Assembly (NCBI GenBank): GCA_963457665.1
Contig: OY735216.1
Coordinates: 46,421,825 to 46,485,824 of the forward strand
DNA length: 64,000 nt
Direction: 5' to 3'
Source: Thysanoteuthis rhombus
Lineage: Eukaryota; Mollusca; Cephalopoda; Oegopsida; Thysanoteuthidae
Of the stretch, positions 1 to 10,614 are shown piece by piece (within the stretch, counting starts at the first letter, position 1; every line of letters begins with the position of its first letter). A program made the position numbers and the translations under genes. Under the pieces are notes generated by a model that was not told the DNA's origin, did not search any database, and saw nothing but the letters and a program-made list of their open reading frames with translations.

Positions 1-389
1 TAACGCCCTCAAATGGTAAAAAAAGCTTCTTTTTCTTTCCAAAAATCAAAAAATGCTTTTTAGAAGGGGTCTATCGGAGTACTGCTACCAATTTCCAAAT
101 CTGTTGCCAAAACGGTATGACCAGGAGTGTTGGAACCTGCAGACTTATAAACAAATACATAAACAATCACACAAACCCATGCACATTTTTTGAAAAAGAT
201 AAAACCCCTTTGATGGTTACGATGATTTAAAATACGAGTGCTCTCGTTTGCACACATGTATTCATGAAGTTGTTTACTAATGAGCCTCAGATAAAAATGT
301 GCGCGGGTATTTCACGAAGATGCTTAAAAAATATATATATATTCCAGAACTATGAACAAATTAGATTACGCACGTGGGAACAGGGTGAG

Positions 390-393
<4 letters not shown>
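1..393. other. AT-rich unique-looking DNA
   Basis: No gene, RNA or recognisable repeat seen. Short open frames here have no family signature and are closed by stops within about 65 codons. Confidence 0.5.

Positions 394-420
<27 letters not shown>
394..420. repeat. poly-T tract
   Basis: An uninterrupted run of about 27 T. It could be the reverse-strand poly-A tail of an old retrotransposed sequence, but the sequence to its right matches nothing I recognise, so it is recorded only as a homopolymer. Confidence 0.9.
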
Positions 421-770
421 GCTAAGAATGTTGCCATTTTCCTTAATTAGGCCTCATTCGGACCAAAGAGTGGCCCCCTTGTCTTGCTCACATCCACTGA
501 CCCATACCCCCTGTAGGGGGCATACCAATAAGCATACATACACACACACATACACACAAATACACGTATCTGTGTACATATGTTTTGTATGGAACTGAAG
601 TATATAGTGACATACATCAGCATACATACTCCAGTCAGTACATATGGATATAGATGTACAGATATAAGCACATTTTTCCACAGAGATGATTGTTATTGCC
701 AAGTATTTACTATATACACGTACACATATATGTGTGGATTTATTACATGAAATTGATATATACTGCATAC

Positions 771-774
<4 letters not shown>

Positions 775-822
<48 letters not shown>
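775..822. repeat. (AT)n microsatellite
   Basis: About 24 uninterrupted AT units, directly visible. Open frames through it are repeat artefacts rich in Ile and Tyr. Confidence 0.95.
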
Positions 823-828
<6 letters not shown>

Positions 829-1074
829 ATGAATGTACACCAAGCATATGTCTATGTATTAATGTATTCAGTTGATCTTTGTTCAAAGAAAGTGCTCAAT
901 ACCATTGGTAGAGCAGTTATAAGATGAGTTGCGAATTTTTCAATGGCTCATCACAGACTGTACTCTGTTTCACTTGAACAAGATTTTCAAATGAACTTCA
1001 TTCGAAAATTTTCTTCCAGGTGAAACAAAATGTACAATCTACGATGAACCATTGAAAAAAACTTTCGATCATTT

Positions 1075-1076
<2 letters not shown>

Positions 1077-1112
<36 letters not shown>

Positions 1113-1260
1113 TGAGTGTGTGTGTATGGAGAGAGAGGGAGAAGGAGACAGATTGCTCGAAGTTTTTAGATATCTGATAATAACTGATATTATATAAAAT
1201 AAGATAGTGGGTTCGAAGCCTCAACAGTTTCTGTGTTGTTTTCAGGAGGTATGAACAAAG

Positions 1261-1299
<39 letters not shown>

Positions 1300-1388
1300 C
1301 GTGTGTGTGTGTATGTGTGTGTGTATTGCTTGAAGATTTTTCAAAACATTAAACTGAAAAAACTTATTTATCATCTGTATTGAATATA

Positions 1389-1451
<63 letters not shown>

Positions 1452-1500
1452 TTTGAATAAGTTTTTAATGCTTCTCGTGTTAAAGCTGTACATTTTTCTG

Positions 1501-1537
<37 letters not shown>
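1077..1537. repeat. cluster of (TG)n and (AT)n microsatellites
   Basis: Four arrays in under 500 bases: TG at about 1077-1125, AT followed by TG at 1262-1322, AT at 1390-1447 and AT at 1505-1537. The DNA between them is not recognised. Confidence 0.9.
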
Positions 1538-1540
<3 letters not shown>

Positions 1541-1551
1541 CATAATCGGGA

Positions 1552-1612
1552 TAATGGAAGGATATAGGAAAGGCCTTTGTCCAGCAATAAATGATGATGA
1601 TGAAGAAGATGG
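1552..1612 (+). mobile_element. possible RTE LINE 3' tail
   Basis: A short stretch reading [10 protein letters not shown] followed by a small ATGATG run. It resembles the last residues and GAT-rich tail of the RTE-B fragments elsewhere in the window (for example 30895-31290). Only about 60 bases are alignable, so it could be chance. Confidence 0.35.
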
Positions 1613-1919
1613 CGTGGGGATCTCGAAAACCTCAACTGCTTTACTGAGTTCGGTTCTCTCTAGATGCCAAACATTTGTATTCCTGAGGTCGACCAAGCTA
1701 ACAATATATATATTTGTATGTGTGTGAGTATGTCTAAATTAAAATCTACACATTCAGACGTAGAATCTGTACAGTTGTGTGCGTGTGATAATTTTAGTAT
1801 GTACGCTGTACGCCAATGTATACCTATATCAGATGAATATATACCCACACACATGTGTGCAGATGCATTTTCTTATATGTAACCGCTCGAATGGTGACGT
1901 GCATTATCATTCGAAGGCA

Positions 1920-1994
1920 CATCTCTTTCTCTCTTGACTCCCTAGTCATATCTAACTCTTTTCTCCTTAAGGTCCATTTTTTCCCTTAATAGTC

Positions 1995-2073
<79 letters not shown>

Positions 2074-2469
2074 TCACACTTTGAAAACATCTAGCTCTTC
2101 TCTCTTCGCAATCCTTCTTCAAACGCTCAAAAGCTCCTTCTATCTCTTTCTTTCTTTCTCTCTCTCTCCCCTCTCTTTCACTCTCATTTCATTTTTACTC
2201 TTTGATCACCTCTTTTCACTTTACAGCCCCTCTTTCTCTCTCAAAAGCTCATTCTCTCTTTCTTTCTCTCTCCCCTATCTCTCTTAGTCCCTTCAATTCT
2301 TTGATCACTTTACCTTCTTTCTCTCTCTTTAAGGTCTTTCTTCCTCCCTCAAAAGCTCAACCCCCTCTCTCCCTCTCTCTTCCCTTCTTACTCCTTTATT
2401 ACCTTATTTAGCTGTACTCTTTGGTGTTTTTGTCCCTCTCTCTCACATTCACTCACTTACTCAAGGGCT

Positions 2470-2510
<41 letters not shown>

Positions 2511-2590
2511 GTTTGTTTTCTATCTAACTCTCCCCTCTCTCAATTCCTTTTATTCCTTTATCACCTAATATATATCTTCTCTCTTTCATG
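1920..2590. repeat. CT-rich tract with pure (CT)n cores
   Basis: A pyrimidine-rich strand of about 670 bases. Pure CT arrays lie near 1998-2070 and 2472-2509. Between them is a loose recurring unit that reads roughly 'TCAAAAGCTC' + CT run + 'CTTTGATCAC', seen near 2125, 2200, 2240, 2300 and 2350. That pattern suggests an old, degenerate minisatellite of about 60-100 bases. All overlapping open frames are Ser/Leu/Phe-rich artefacts. Confidence 0.75.
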
Positions 2591-2691
2591 TTTCCCCCCT
2601 TTTCATAACCATATAATTAAACTAATAGAGGAACGACACTTGCTAATGTTTACATCAACTATCTTTGGTAAATCCGCTTTCATAATTATGT

Positions 2692-2693
<2 letters not shown>

Positions 2694-2733
<40 letters not shown>

Positions 2734-2822
2734 ATGTATGTGTGCGTGTATGTCTGCGTAAGTGTTGCTGTTGAGGGATGTCATTATGTACTTCAGTATG
2801 TATGTATGTATGTATGTATGTA
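2694..2822. repeat. (GT)n then (ATGT)n microsatellites
   Basis: A GT array from about 2694 to 2731, degenerate GT-rich DNA, then a run of ATGT tetranucleotides at about 2799-2822. Confidence 0.9.
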
Positions 2823-3180
2823 AGCCAGTACAACCTGTCGCATGTTACTGGGAGAGGACATTGGTACAACCAAGTAGAGTCCCTTGCCCCTGGGAAATGT
2901 CAGGATGGGGCCCCTGTGATCTACCAGGTAATAGAATAATTCAATTTGAGTGGTATTAAAAATACACAGTGCCCCAAAGATCAAACAAGTCAGGGGATAT
3001 ATATATATATGTTTGTGTGTGTGTTTAAGAGAGTGTGATTTTTGTGTGTGTCTGAGTATTAAATGTAAATTTATGTATATCAATATTTCTCAGCATTCTA
3101 GTGCACGTGCATATGTGAGTGTTTTGTGTGTGAGGGAGAGTGCACTCTTTGCCGTCATTAGCATCTTGAGTCGCTTCGTG
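2823..3180. other. unassigned DNA with weak repeat similarity
   Basis: About 2823-2940 shares short motifs ('CTGTYRCATRTTMCTGGGAG') with 18480-18520, so it may be an old copy of the repeat there. The rest is GT-rich and not recognised. No gene seen. Confidence 0.35.
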
Positions 3181-4660
3181 TCCTAATTTGAAATCGTACT
3201 TGAAAATTAGACTAACTTCTTAGGCAGACAACATAGCCGTTGAGGACTCAAAAACCTCCAACAATAATGAAATATACCTCTATACGTATTGAATCTGCAA
3301 AAAAAAAGAAAATCACTTTTAGCATCGTTCTTTATGATGTAGAGAGAGAAAGAAACGACTTCTCAGATGTAATAAATTGTTGGTTCATTTACCAATTAAA
3401 AAAACAAAGCTTTTGGTTCAATTGTGACTGCTGTCATAGTGTCCTTTTTTTAAAAACTGGTCGGAATTTCAGGCAGTTCTTGTGGAAGAACTAAATGGAA
3501 CCTCAGGCTCTAATAGGAGCTCAAATCTTTTTTTCTGGGAGTATCTTATAGATGGGTGGGTACATTTAAATCAGATCATTATCTGAAAGAGCGCGAATAG
3601 AGCTCCCACGCAATCATTTTTTTAATCTTTAAAGATTAATGAGCGGAAAACATGCCCGTGGTCTGCTTAGTAATCACGGGAACTTTGGTGGCCATTACTG
3701 TGGCCGACCTTGAGTTATGCTAACACAGACATACATTTGGTGAATTAAAATAGTAGTGAATTTGTAGATAAGAGTATACGCAGCTGGGCACAAAGTAAAG
3801 GTTGATTTCAGCATAATGCTTACATAGTAAATTGACTCCCCCCAGTAAGAACTCGAAAAGTTTTGGAATTTTCAAAGACTTACTTGCTAAGACGTGATCT
3901 AAAACGTGAACTGGAATTCCATTAGATCATTGCGCACATTTTACGTTGTGTGGTTCCTGAGTTATGATAACACAGACGGGCGGAAAGACATTCGGTGAAT
4001 TATCGCATAACTGTTAAAATCAGCGTGTTTTTGTTTATCTATTTTAACAATAGAGATTGGTGAAAATCAGCCACATTTTCGGATTATGTATTCTTATTTC
4101 AAGAAAGGTAAAAATGCATCTCAAATGCCAAGAAAAAAACTTCCAAATTTGTTATTCTTATGGAGTAATAATCAACTCTGTGACCCATTTGATCACCCTT
4201 TGAGAAGGCGTGCAATCTGATGTAACCAGAATGAACCCAGATTTTTTACGCATTTGCAAATAATTTTTTTCTTTGAAAAGGTGGACTGCTCTATAATTAG
4301 CCAATGATAGTTATCTCTGTAAACATCGGTCATTATGATAGAGACCCAAGTAAGTGCGAACGCAGACAAACGCTATTATTATCAAGTCGAAAAAACACCT
4401 AGATTTTTTTTCATACTTAGAGAGCACATTTTCGATGTACTTTGCTTCAGTACCTCTGACTACAATGCAGTGCTTCTGCTACTCTGTGGTCACATACAGA
4501 TATAGAAAATCAGACTTTTAATATTATATAAACGTATCGTGAATGATCAAAGATGTGAAATCTGGTCTGTTAAGTTTTATGCAGGATATTCCTCGCCGAA
4601 CAATGCTCCTAAATCGGATGTACGAGTTAAGGTTGACAGCGATCAAACATTACTCATGGT
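3181..4660. repeat. AT-rich region with one direct duplication
   Basis: The only structure seen is a direct repeat of about 40 bases: 'TGAGTTATG-TAACACAGAC' begins at about 3711 and again at about 3958, and each is followed by a diverged 'ACATTYGGTGAATTA'. The period is about 247 bases, so this may be two units of an old tandem duplication. No coding signal. Confidence 0.45.
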
Positions 4661-4667
4661 TATGATA

Positions 4668-5000
4668 CGCAGGGCTGTTCACCGTGGCCCAGTAGTAGAG
4701 TGGTCGTCTCCGGTTAAATCCACCGTCGCGTCATAGCAAAGACTTAAAAAATGATACTCAATGCCTCTCTGCTAAGCAATCAGCACAAGGACTAGGATTG
4801 AGGAACTTCTTCCCAAGGCTAAGGGACACGGCTAAATAACTGGTTCTGGTAAGGTCATAGAAGTTAAGCAACGTCGAGTCTGGTCAGTATCTAAATGGGA
4901 CACCGTGGGTGATCGTGGGGGAATACTAGGTGTCATAAGCAGAACGAAGCTTCTACAGGCATTAAATGGGCGGTTTACTAAAACTCTTTACTAAAACATG
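4668..5000 (+). repeat. composite repeat: tRNA-like head plus 5S rRNA-like segment
   Basis: Positions 4684-4702 look like a tRNA A box (GTGGCCCAGTAGTAGAG). A B-box-like GGTTAAATCC follows at about 4712-4721. About 130 bases later, 4849-4940 resembles the second half of 5S rRNA: AGAAGTTAAGCAACGTCGAG, then CTGGTCAGTATCTAAATGGG, then a GGGGGAATACTAGGTG-like block. These correspond to the 5S internal control region (box A, intermediate element and box C). Relative to known 5S there is a roughly 8-base expansion after the TGGG, and the 5' half is missing. A functional 5S gene is therefore unlikely. Alternatives are a 5S pseudogene next to an unrelated tRNA SINE, or a true composite SINE. Confidence 0.65.
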
Positions 5001-5486
5001 GAACACAAGAGACCGTGGGGCAAGCGAAATGGCCTACCACTGACCGTATCGAAAACTGGTCTTCGTCCTATTAACGTGTATGGATTGATTCGAACAAGTA
5101 CTTCTCCAAATTAGACCAATTGCAGGCACTCATCGACCGGAAGTGTCAGTCTGGAATTGGTTGAGGCAAAAGTTGCATTATGCCATCGAATATTCTAATT
5201 GCTAAATCATGTTTCTTGGTTGACTTGGCAAATATTGAAACAGGAAGAGTATTAGCTGAATTTTGACCTGGAAAATGTGTTATGTGAAATAAATTCCTTT
5301 TCCATCATTAGGCTTCGTATTTATCCATGTACATATGAGTGCAAATTCATCATTTGGTATCTTGAGTGAAATTCTGACACGAGTTTATAATAAGAGCAAC
5401 TGAGATGTCGATAATAGAACATTCATAGGATAACAATTTGAATACATCGAAGAGATATAGATAGATAGAAACGAAATGTAATAAAC

Positions 5487-5640
5487 AGGTCTGCTCAATC
5501 ACTTAATAGACACCAACACATAACCAAGGTCTTTTATCAGCGTGCCGTGTTGGGGTTGATCAATCAAAACATTGGAAAAAAGGGTGATCAATGAAGTAGT
5601 TACTTCTCTCATCTTTTGTGGGGTCTTTATGAAAATCTTT
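5487..5640 (-). repeat. rep-2 copy (dispersed repeat)
   Basis: Read on the minus strand it matches the copies at 39105-39440, 54585-54725, 60255-60370 and 61080-61365. Shared blocks are a GTAACT...TTGATCA segment, CCCAACACGGC and CAGACCTGTT. Its minus-strand 3' side runs into a short GATA-type tract at about 5458-5472, as does the 54.6 kb copy. The family is not recognised and no protein-coding content is seen. Confidence 0.6.
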
Positions 5641-5751
5641 GAAAAATAAAATAAAAAACTAGTATGGATGTAGCCGGGCATGAACCAAGGATCGATTAAA
5701 AAATAAACTTACATTGCAAATTGAAGTCCCTCTAAAAACCTATTTAAGTAG

Positions 5752-6048
5752 AGGGGATGAGGGGAAAAACAAGAGTCTGAGATATAGAAACTATTTGGAA
5801 ATTCAAACAGCAATGGGCTGGCCATGTTGCACGAATGGCAGACAACCGATGGACATCACGACTAACAACATGTATCTGCAGAGATCAAATGCAGACCTGA
5901 GGCCGGCAGAATACAAGATAGAGAGACGAACTAGATAAGATCAGAAAATATTGGCTCTGCGACGCCCACGATAAAGAGATGTGGCAAATCCTGGGGAAGG
6001 TCTATTGCCAACAACAGACAATAGAATGATGATGATGATGATGATGAC
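5752..6048 (+). mobile_element. RTE-A LINE 3' end with (GAT)n tail
   Basis: This is a translated relic of the C-terminus of an RTE-clade reverse transcriptase, covering the region equivalent to KLKWQWAGHVARMADNRW, then TAEYKI..RR, then the final YWL.DAHDxEMWQILGKVY block. It carries stops and frameshifts. It ends in a GAT trinucleotide run at about 6027-6048, the usual 3' end of this family in the window. It faces the minus-strand copy at 6075-6943 tail-to-tail. Confidence 0.8.
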
Positions 6049-6074
6049 TTTTCAGAAAAACATTTTTTTGCAGA

Positions 6075-6943
6075 CATCATCATCATCATCATCATCAGTC
6101 TTTTAGCATCCGTCGTTGGACATAGACCTTCCCCAGGATTTGCCACACTTCTCTATCATGGGCGTCACGGAGCCAGTACTTCCTGAACTTGTCTAGCTCG
6201 TCTCTCCATCTAACATTTTGCTGGCCTCGGTTGCGCATGTGGTCTCGGGGAACCCATGTTGTGAGTCGTGATGTCCATCGATTGTCTGCCATTCTTGCAA
6301 CATGGCCAGCCCACCGCCATTTGAGATTTTTTATGGATTCTATGATGTCTCTAACTCTTGTCTTTTCTCAGATGTACTGTGCTGTTTTGTGGTCTCTCCA
6401 TGTGAGGCCCAGCATTATTCTTTCATGTGCACGTTGCATGGTTCTCAGTTTACGGGTCTGTCTCTTGGTTAAGTTCCATGTTTCAGCTCCATAAGTGACT
6501 ATTGTGAGGATGCATTGGTTATACACCCTTCTCTTTAGGATTAATGGGATCTTATTATTTTTGAAGGTTGAGCTAGCTCTGCCAAAGGCTTGCCACCCTA
6601 GTGTGATTCTTCGCTTGATTTCTTCTTCTTTTGAGGGTCTCATGGAGATTCGTTGCCCTAGGTAGATGTAGTGGTCTACTTTCTCGAGTTCTGTGTCCTC
6701 GATTTCGATCTTAGTGTTTTTATCTCCAATGTGGTTGTTGCACATGATCTTCGTCTTGCTGAAGTTCATGTGTAGGCCGACTTTCTTTCACTCTTCATTT
6801 AGTTCATCTATCATTAGTTGGAGGTCGTGTAGGTTCTCTGCAAAAAGGGCTATGTCGTTTGCGAATCTGAGGTTGCTCAGATACTTGCTGTCTATTTTAA
6901 TTCCTTTACTCTCCCAGTCTAGTCTTCTGAAGCTAGCTCCATT
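6075..6943 (-). pseudogene. RTE-A LINE reverse transcriptase C-terminal part, near-intact frame
   Basis: This is the best preserved LINE copy in the window. On the minus strand one frame runs from about 6943 to the stop at 6095-6097, broken only by two TGA codons at 6788-6790 and 6368-6370. In order it shows LDWESKGIKID, LRFANDIALFAEN (after the catalytic YADD-like position), MNFSKTKIM, YIYLGQRI, IKRRITLGWQAFGRAS, TYGAETWNLTKRQTRKLR, RAHERIMLGLTWRDHKTAQ, GHVARMADNRW and DAHDREVWQILGKVYVQRR. These are hallmarks of the RTE clade. It ends in (CAT)n on the plus strand at 6075-6096. The 5' part (endonuclease and most RT palm motifs) is missing, truncated at a (GC)n(GT)n tract. The second TGA sits where relatives have CGA (arginine), consistent with CpG decay. 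Confidence 0.85.
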
Positions 6944-7043
6944 TTGCGCGCGCGCGCGTGTGTGTGTGTGTAAGAGTACTTACCGTGGCAAACAAATCAA
7001 CAAGCACGTCTTGCAAACTACTTTGCTCATGTGGTTTATTTGA

Positions 7044-7500
7044 GCCTTACATGATACCCTGATACTATGGACTTGTATCAGACTAAAATAAGCTTAGTTG
7101 ATAACTAGTGAGTAAAAACTATGTACGTATATTCAATTTTATATATTCAGCCAAATGCAGGGTCATTGATGCACCATAGCTGATTATGAGGGCATCTACA
7201 TCTCTTGGTAAAGATCAAGGAGGGACGCTCTGGTAAAGAATATAGATATTGTAAAGAGAGTTACGGGTGGGGCTTTAGTCCAAATTATCAATATTTTAAA
7301 AGTTTATAAAAGATTAATACATGTGCAATTGAGGGGGGTGCTACTCTTTTGCGAAAAATACTTCTATATTAAATAACACTATCTTTATCTTTCCCCATCA
7401 GTTATGAGTAGGTTATCACACTAAAAATAGGTTTTATAGTCGCACAAAAATGGGATCCAAATGAGCTTTATCGCTAAGCAGATACTATAGCAGTAGCCCA
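7044..7500. other. AT-rich DNA, nothing recognised
   Basis: No gene, RNA or clear repeat seen. Confidence 0.4.
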
Positions 7501-7530
7501 ACATCCACTTCAATCAACGAGAGTTATGCA

Positions 7531-7570
7531 GCGCTGTGATTGGATAGGAAGCTACCAGCCAATCAGCGCG
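7531..7570. promoter_or_regulatory. inverted CCAAT-box dyad
   Basis: GCGCTGTGATTGG (7531-7543) and CCAATCAGCGC (7559-7569) form an inverted repeat with a spacer of about 15 bases. Each arm contains a CCAAT box, the NF-Y binding core. The next 70 bases are unusually rich in CpG for this window. No TATA box or open frame follows closely, so a promoter is possible but unproven. The dyad could also be the end of an unknown palindromic element. Confidence 0.4.
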
Positions 7571-7844
7571 TAGCATTTTCTCGTCTCCGCCCTCCACCAT
7601 TGCGTGTTTACGCTACGCGCGCCTGTTTTGGCGGTACGCTTTCTTTTTCCTATGAAAAGAAAAAGGGAGGTATTTGAATACCCCAGTACCAATGACCCTG
7701 GCTGTTATGACACCAGATAATCGTTGATTAAAGATTCGGTAGTGGGAACTATTTTGTTGTTGGTGGTAGGATGCTATTTGAGCATAATCACTGATTTTTC
7801 TTCACCAAAAGATATCATGTGGATAGACTTGATATTTTGGCGGT

Positions 7845-7925
7845 ATTATGAGGTATGTTCACATAACTACGACCCAGGGGAGGTAATTGTGTATGGATCC
7901 ACCCATATATTTGATCATTTCTTTG
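7845..7925 (-). repeat. rep-1 fragment
   Basis: Matches 34005-34080 in the same orientation (CATAACTACGACCCAGGGGAGGTAATTGTG, then GGATCC...TTTGATCATTTCTTT) and the reverse complement of other rep-1 copies. Confidence 0.55.
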
Positions 7926-8049
7926 GTTGTCTATTCTCATAGAAATACTGTTAGCGTTGATGAGTACAAAATGGGAGCTTTTGTGTTTTTGTTTGTAGAG
8001 AAAAAACGGATAAATCTCACTTTACACATTATAACTACGTAAGTATGCA

Positions 8050-8610
8050 ATATTCATTGTGATATCCATCAGGATCATAATGCAGATAGTTAAATTTTCA
8101 AAACAAAAAAAGAGCATTGTAGCTCTAAGAAGAAAGAAATTATCGCGAACGAAGTTCGCCAAGCTTTGGTCTGTTGGGCACTTATCATGCATAGCCACTC
8201 AACAGTATTTACTTCTTCTTATTTACCTCTACAAACGTTTGAAAGGTATAAGTATTCGATCGTGTACGTCTTTCAGTCTGTCGATCCACATGATATCTCA
8301 AAAAGTACTCAATGTATTTCGATGGGATTTCGTATAAGGATAGACAATCGGGTAAAGAGGAGTTGGTTAAATTTAGGGGCAGATCCAGGATTGCTTTTCT
8401 TTTTGTTTTTCATCGAGAGATATTTTCCCGGGTCTAATTTTTGCATTCATTAATGTATGCACTCATGATGTCCACACGATATCTCCAAAATTTCTCAATG
8501 AATTTCAAACAGAAAATCCTATGCTTGTATCATAATGTGTACGATTGCCCTCAAATATTGATTTTATCTGCTCCATTGTACAGAATTTTTATGTAATTTT
8601 GTGGATGTAT
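8050..8610 (+). repeat. rep-1 dispersed repeat, two partial units
   Basis: The signature 'TCCACAYGATATCTCMAAA...TCAATGAATTTC' occurs at about 8287 and again at about 8470. Between them is the block GGTTAAATTTAGGGGCAGATCC. These blocks recur at 9.5, 9.6, 10.2, 22.3, 34.3, 55.1-55.3, 58.5 and 58.7 kb. I do not recognise the family. No terminal repeats or convincing open frame are visible. Confidence 0.6.
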
Positions 8611-9010
8611 GGAAATAGGCAACGAAAAAAGTGATTCGATCTTTGGGCAGATCTATGCACTATTACCTACCCTGAGTCGTAGTTGAATGTCCAGACCTCA
8701 TAATAAAAAAAGTGTCTGTCCACATGATATCTAAAAAAAACTCCGATTAATGGAGCAGATAACAGATGAATAAGGCACATTATGATACTAACGTGAAATT
8801 TGGTGGTCTTATCCGTCAGAAGTTTCTGATCAAATATGGCCGATTGGTCAAATGAAAATCACTGTCGAATCCCTTCAACTTGACATCGTAGGAGTGGTCA
8901 GATTTGATGAGAAACCTCTGGAGAATAAACTCATCGTATCATAAAGTGCACAATTGCTTTCAAATATTGATTTTGTCTGCTCCACGGCGTACAATTTCGA
9001 TGCAGTGTTG
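8515..9010 (+). repeat. diverged direct duplication
   Basis: About 8515-8600 and 8930-9010 share TATCATAAWGTGYACRATTGC, TCAAATATTGATTTTRTCTG and CTCCAYxGTACA in the same order, offset about 415 bases. They look like successive units of the rep-1 cluster. Confidence 0.6.
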
Positions 9011-9174
9011 TAGAGGAATAGAAAAAAGGCTATGGAACAAATGATTTGGCAAATTCTCCTTTATTTAAGAGATATTTTCCGTTGTTTTAGAGGCGTCCTC
9101 GTCTCTCTCTATAAAAGGCTCTGCCCGTCAGTAGGTCGGGTAATCGGCCTGTCCCCAATATTGTTCCCCAGTTG

Positions 9175-9445
9175 TTCAAAGTCAGATTTCCTCAAAACTT
9201 GATGAAAAGGTGTCCCTTGATAAGATGCTTCCAGCTTATAAAAAAATCTTCCACTCAGGATTACGTGATCTGACAGTAATGGCGCTTGAACTTTATGTTT
9301 TCAAATCGATTTTCTCAGCTGTTTCCTGTCGGATTTGATTGAAACTTGATAAAAAGGTGTTCCGTGATAAGATGGTTCTTGCGTGAAATCATCTACTTAG
9401 GGTCACGTGATCTAGGAACAGTGGCGTTTGAACTCTAGCGGACGC
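9175..9445 (+). repeat. two-unit tandem duplication, period about 147
   Basis: GATGAAAAGGTGTCCCTTGATAAGATG at about 9201 recurs as GATAAAAAGGTGTTCCGTGATAAGATG at about 9348. Both are followed by TCACGTGATCT-like and AGTGGCGYTTGAACT blocks. The unit looks related to the rep-1 cluster around it and has no coding signal. Confidence 0.75.
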
Positions 9446-9479
9446 CTCATTGAACCTTCGGTTCTTGTTTTCACACATG

Positions 9480-10420
9480 CATGTACACACTCACAAATGT
9501 CCACATGATATTTCCTGAAGTTTTCAACAAATTTCAATGGAATTTCACTGACAAAATCTACAAAAGAAGTGATCGGATTCTGGACCGGGTCCATGCATAA
9601 TAAAAAGTTCTATGCCTGTTCGCTTCATATCTCCAAAGGTTTTCAGTGAATGTCAATGACATTCGGTGAAAAGGTGGACAAAGTACCATAGAAGAATTTT
9701 GGAGGGGATCAATACGTAATTACTTCCCCTGACAATGCTCTCTTGATGTTTTTGTAGTCACAGGAGTCTATTATTTCATATACTTTTTGAGTAAGATTGT
9801 TTACCATTACCTTTTTTTATATGAATCATTGTAATTCTTTATTATGTCCTATTACTTGTGAGTACGTTATCTTCTTCTACATATAAATGTATATACACAT
9901 AAAAACATCCTGTATATTAAGCGCTGATAACGAAAATACTTAATGAACAGTTCGAAATGGAGGCCTTCATTTCCCATCTGGCTATGGACTATTATCAGCT
10001 TGGCACGGGGCTTTTTTTTTTAGTTGAGTCTGCGTTTCAGTAGTTTGATGAGGTAAATGTAATCAGTTGAGTCTGTTCTTCCATCCGGGCAGTATCTTCA
10101 AAATTTCTAAATTAATTACAATGAAATTCTCTGGAAGGGAGGGCAATGGGTTATGAATGAAATGCTTTAACTTGGGGGGGGGATCTAGGGATTTATTTTA
10201 CAGTTACCTTCTTTACATCGTAGCTACATGTCCACACAATATCTCCAAAAGTTTTCAATTAATCCCGATGAAACTTTCTCGACGGGTAGCTCACGGGATG
10301 AGGGAGGTTTGTTTTTTTTTTCATGATTTTGGCACGTATCCTAGAATTCATTTGCAGTCACCTCCCCTACATCGCAACTATTTTTTCATCTGATTTTCAT
10401 CATTTTTTTAGTGTTGGCGG
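9480..10420 (+). repeat. rep-1 cluster continued
   Basis: The rep-1 signature appears at about 9500, 9620 and 10230, with CCTCCCCTACATCGYAGCTA-type blocks near 10205 and 10365. Between about 9730 and 10140 is AT-rich DNA with no recognised feature. Confidence 0.55.
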
Positions 10421-10614
10421 ATGTATGCACTCTCTGAGTGCTTTCAAGATTTTCTATAAGTGTGTCTCTGTGGACAGGGGGGCGCTTTCACGCTTACATC
10501 TATATTTCATATCGAGTTTGAGTGTAGTTTCGCCCGCTTGCTTCTTGCACATATCTTTGTGTCTATTGCACATGGAGGTGTCTATACTCCTGCCTCGGTC
10601 TACCTACTTAAGTG

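Noticed and set aside
4849-4940. Functional 5S rRNA gene
   Set aside because: The 5' half is missing, box C is interrupted by an insertion, and no T-run terminator is placed correctly.
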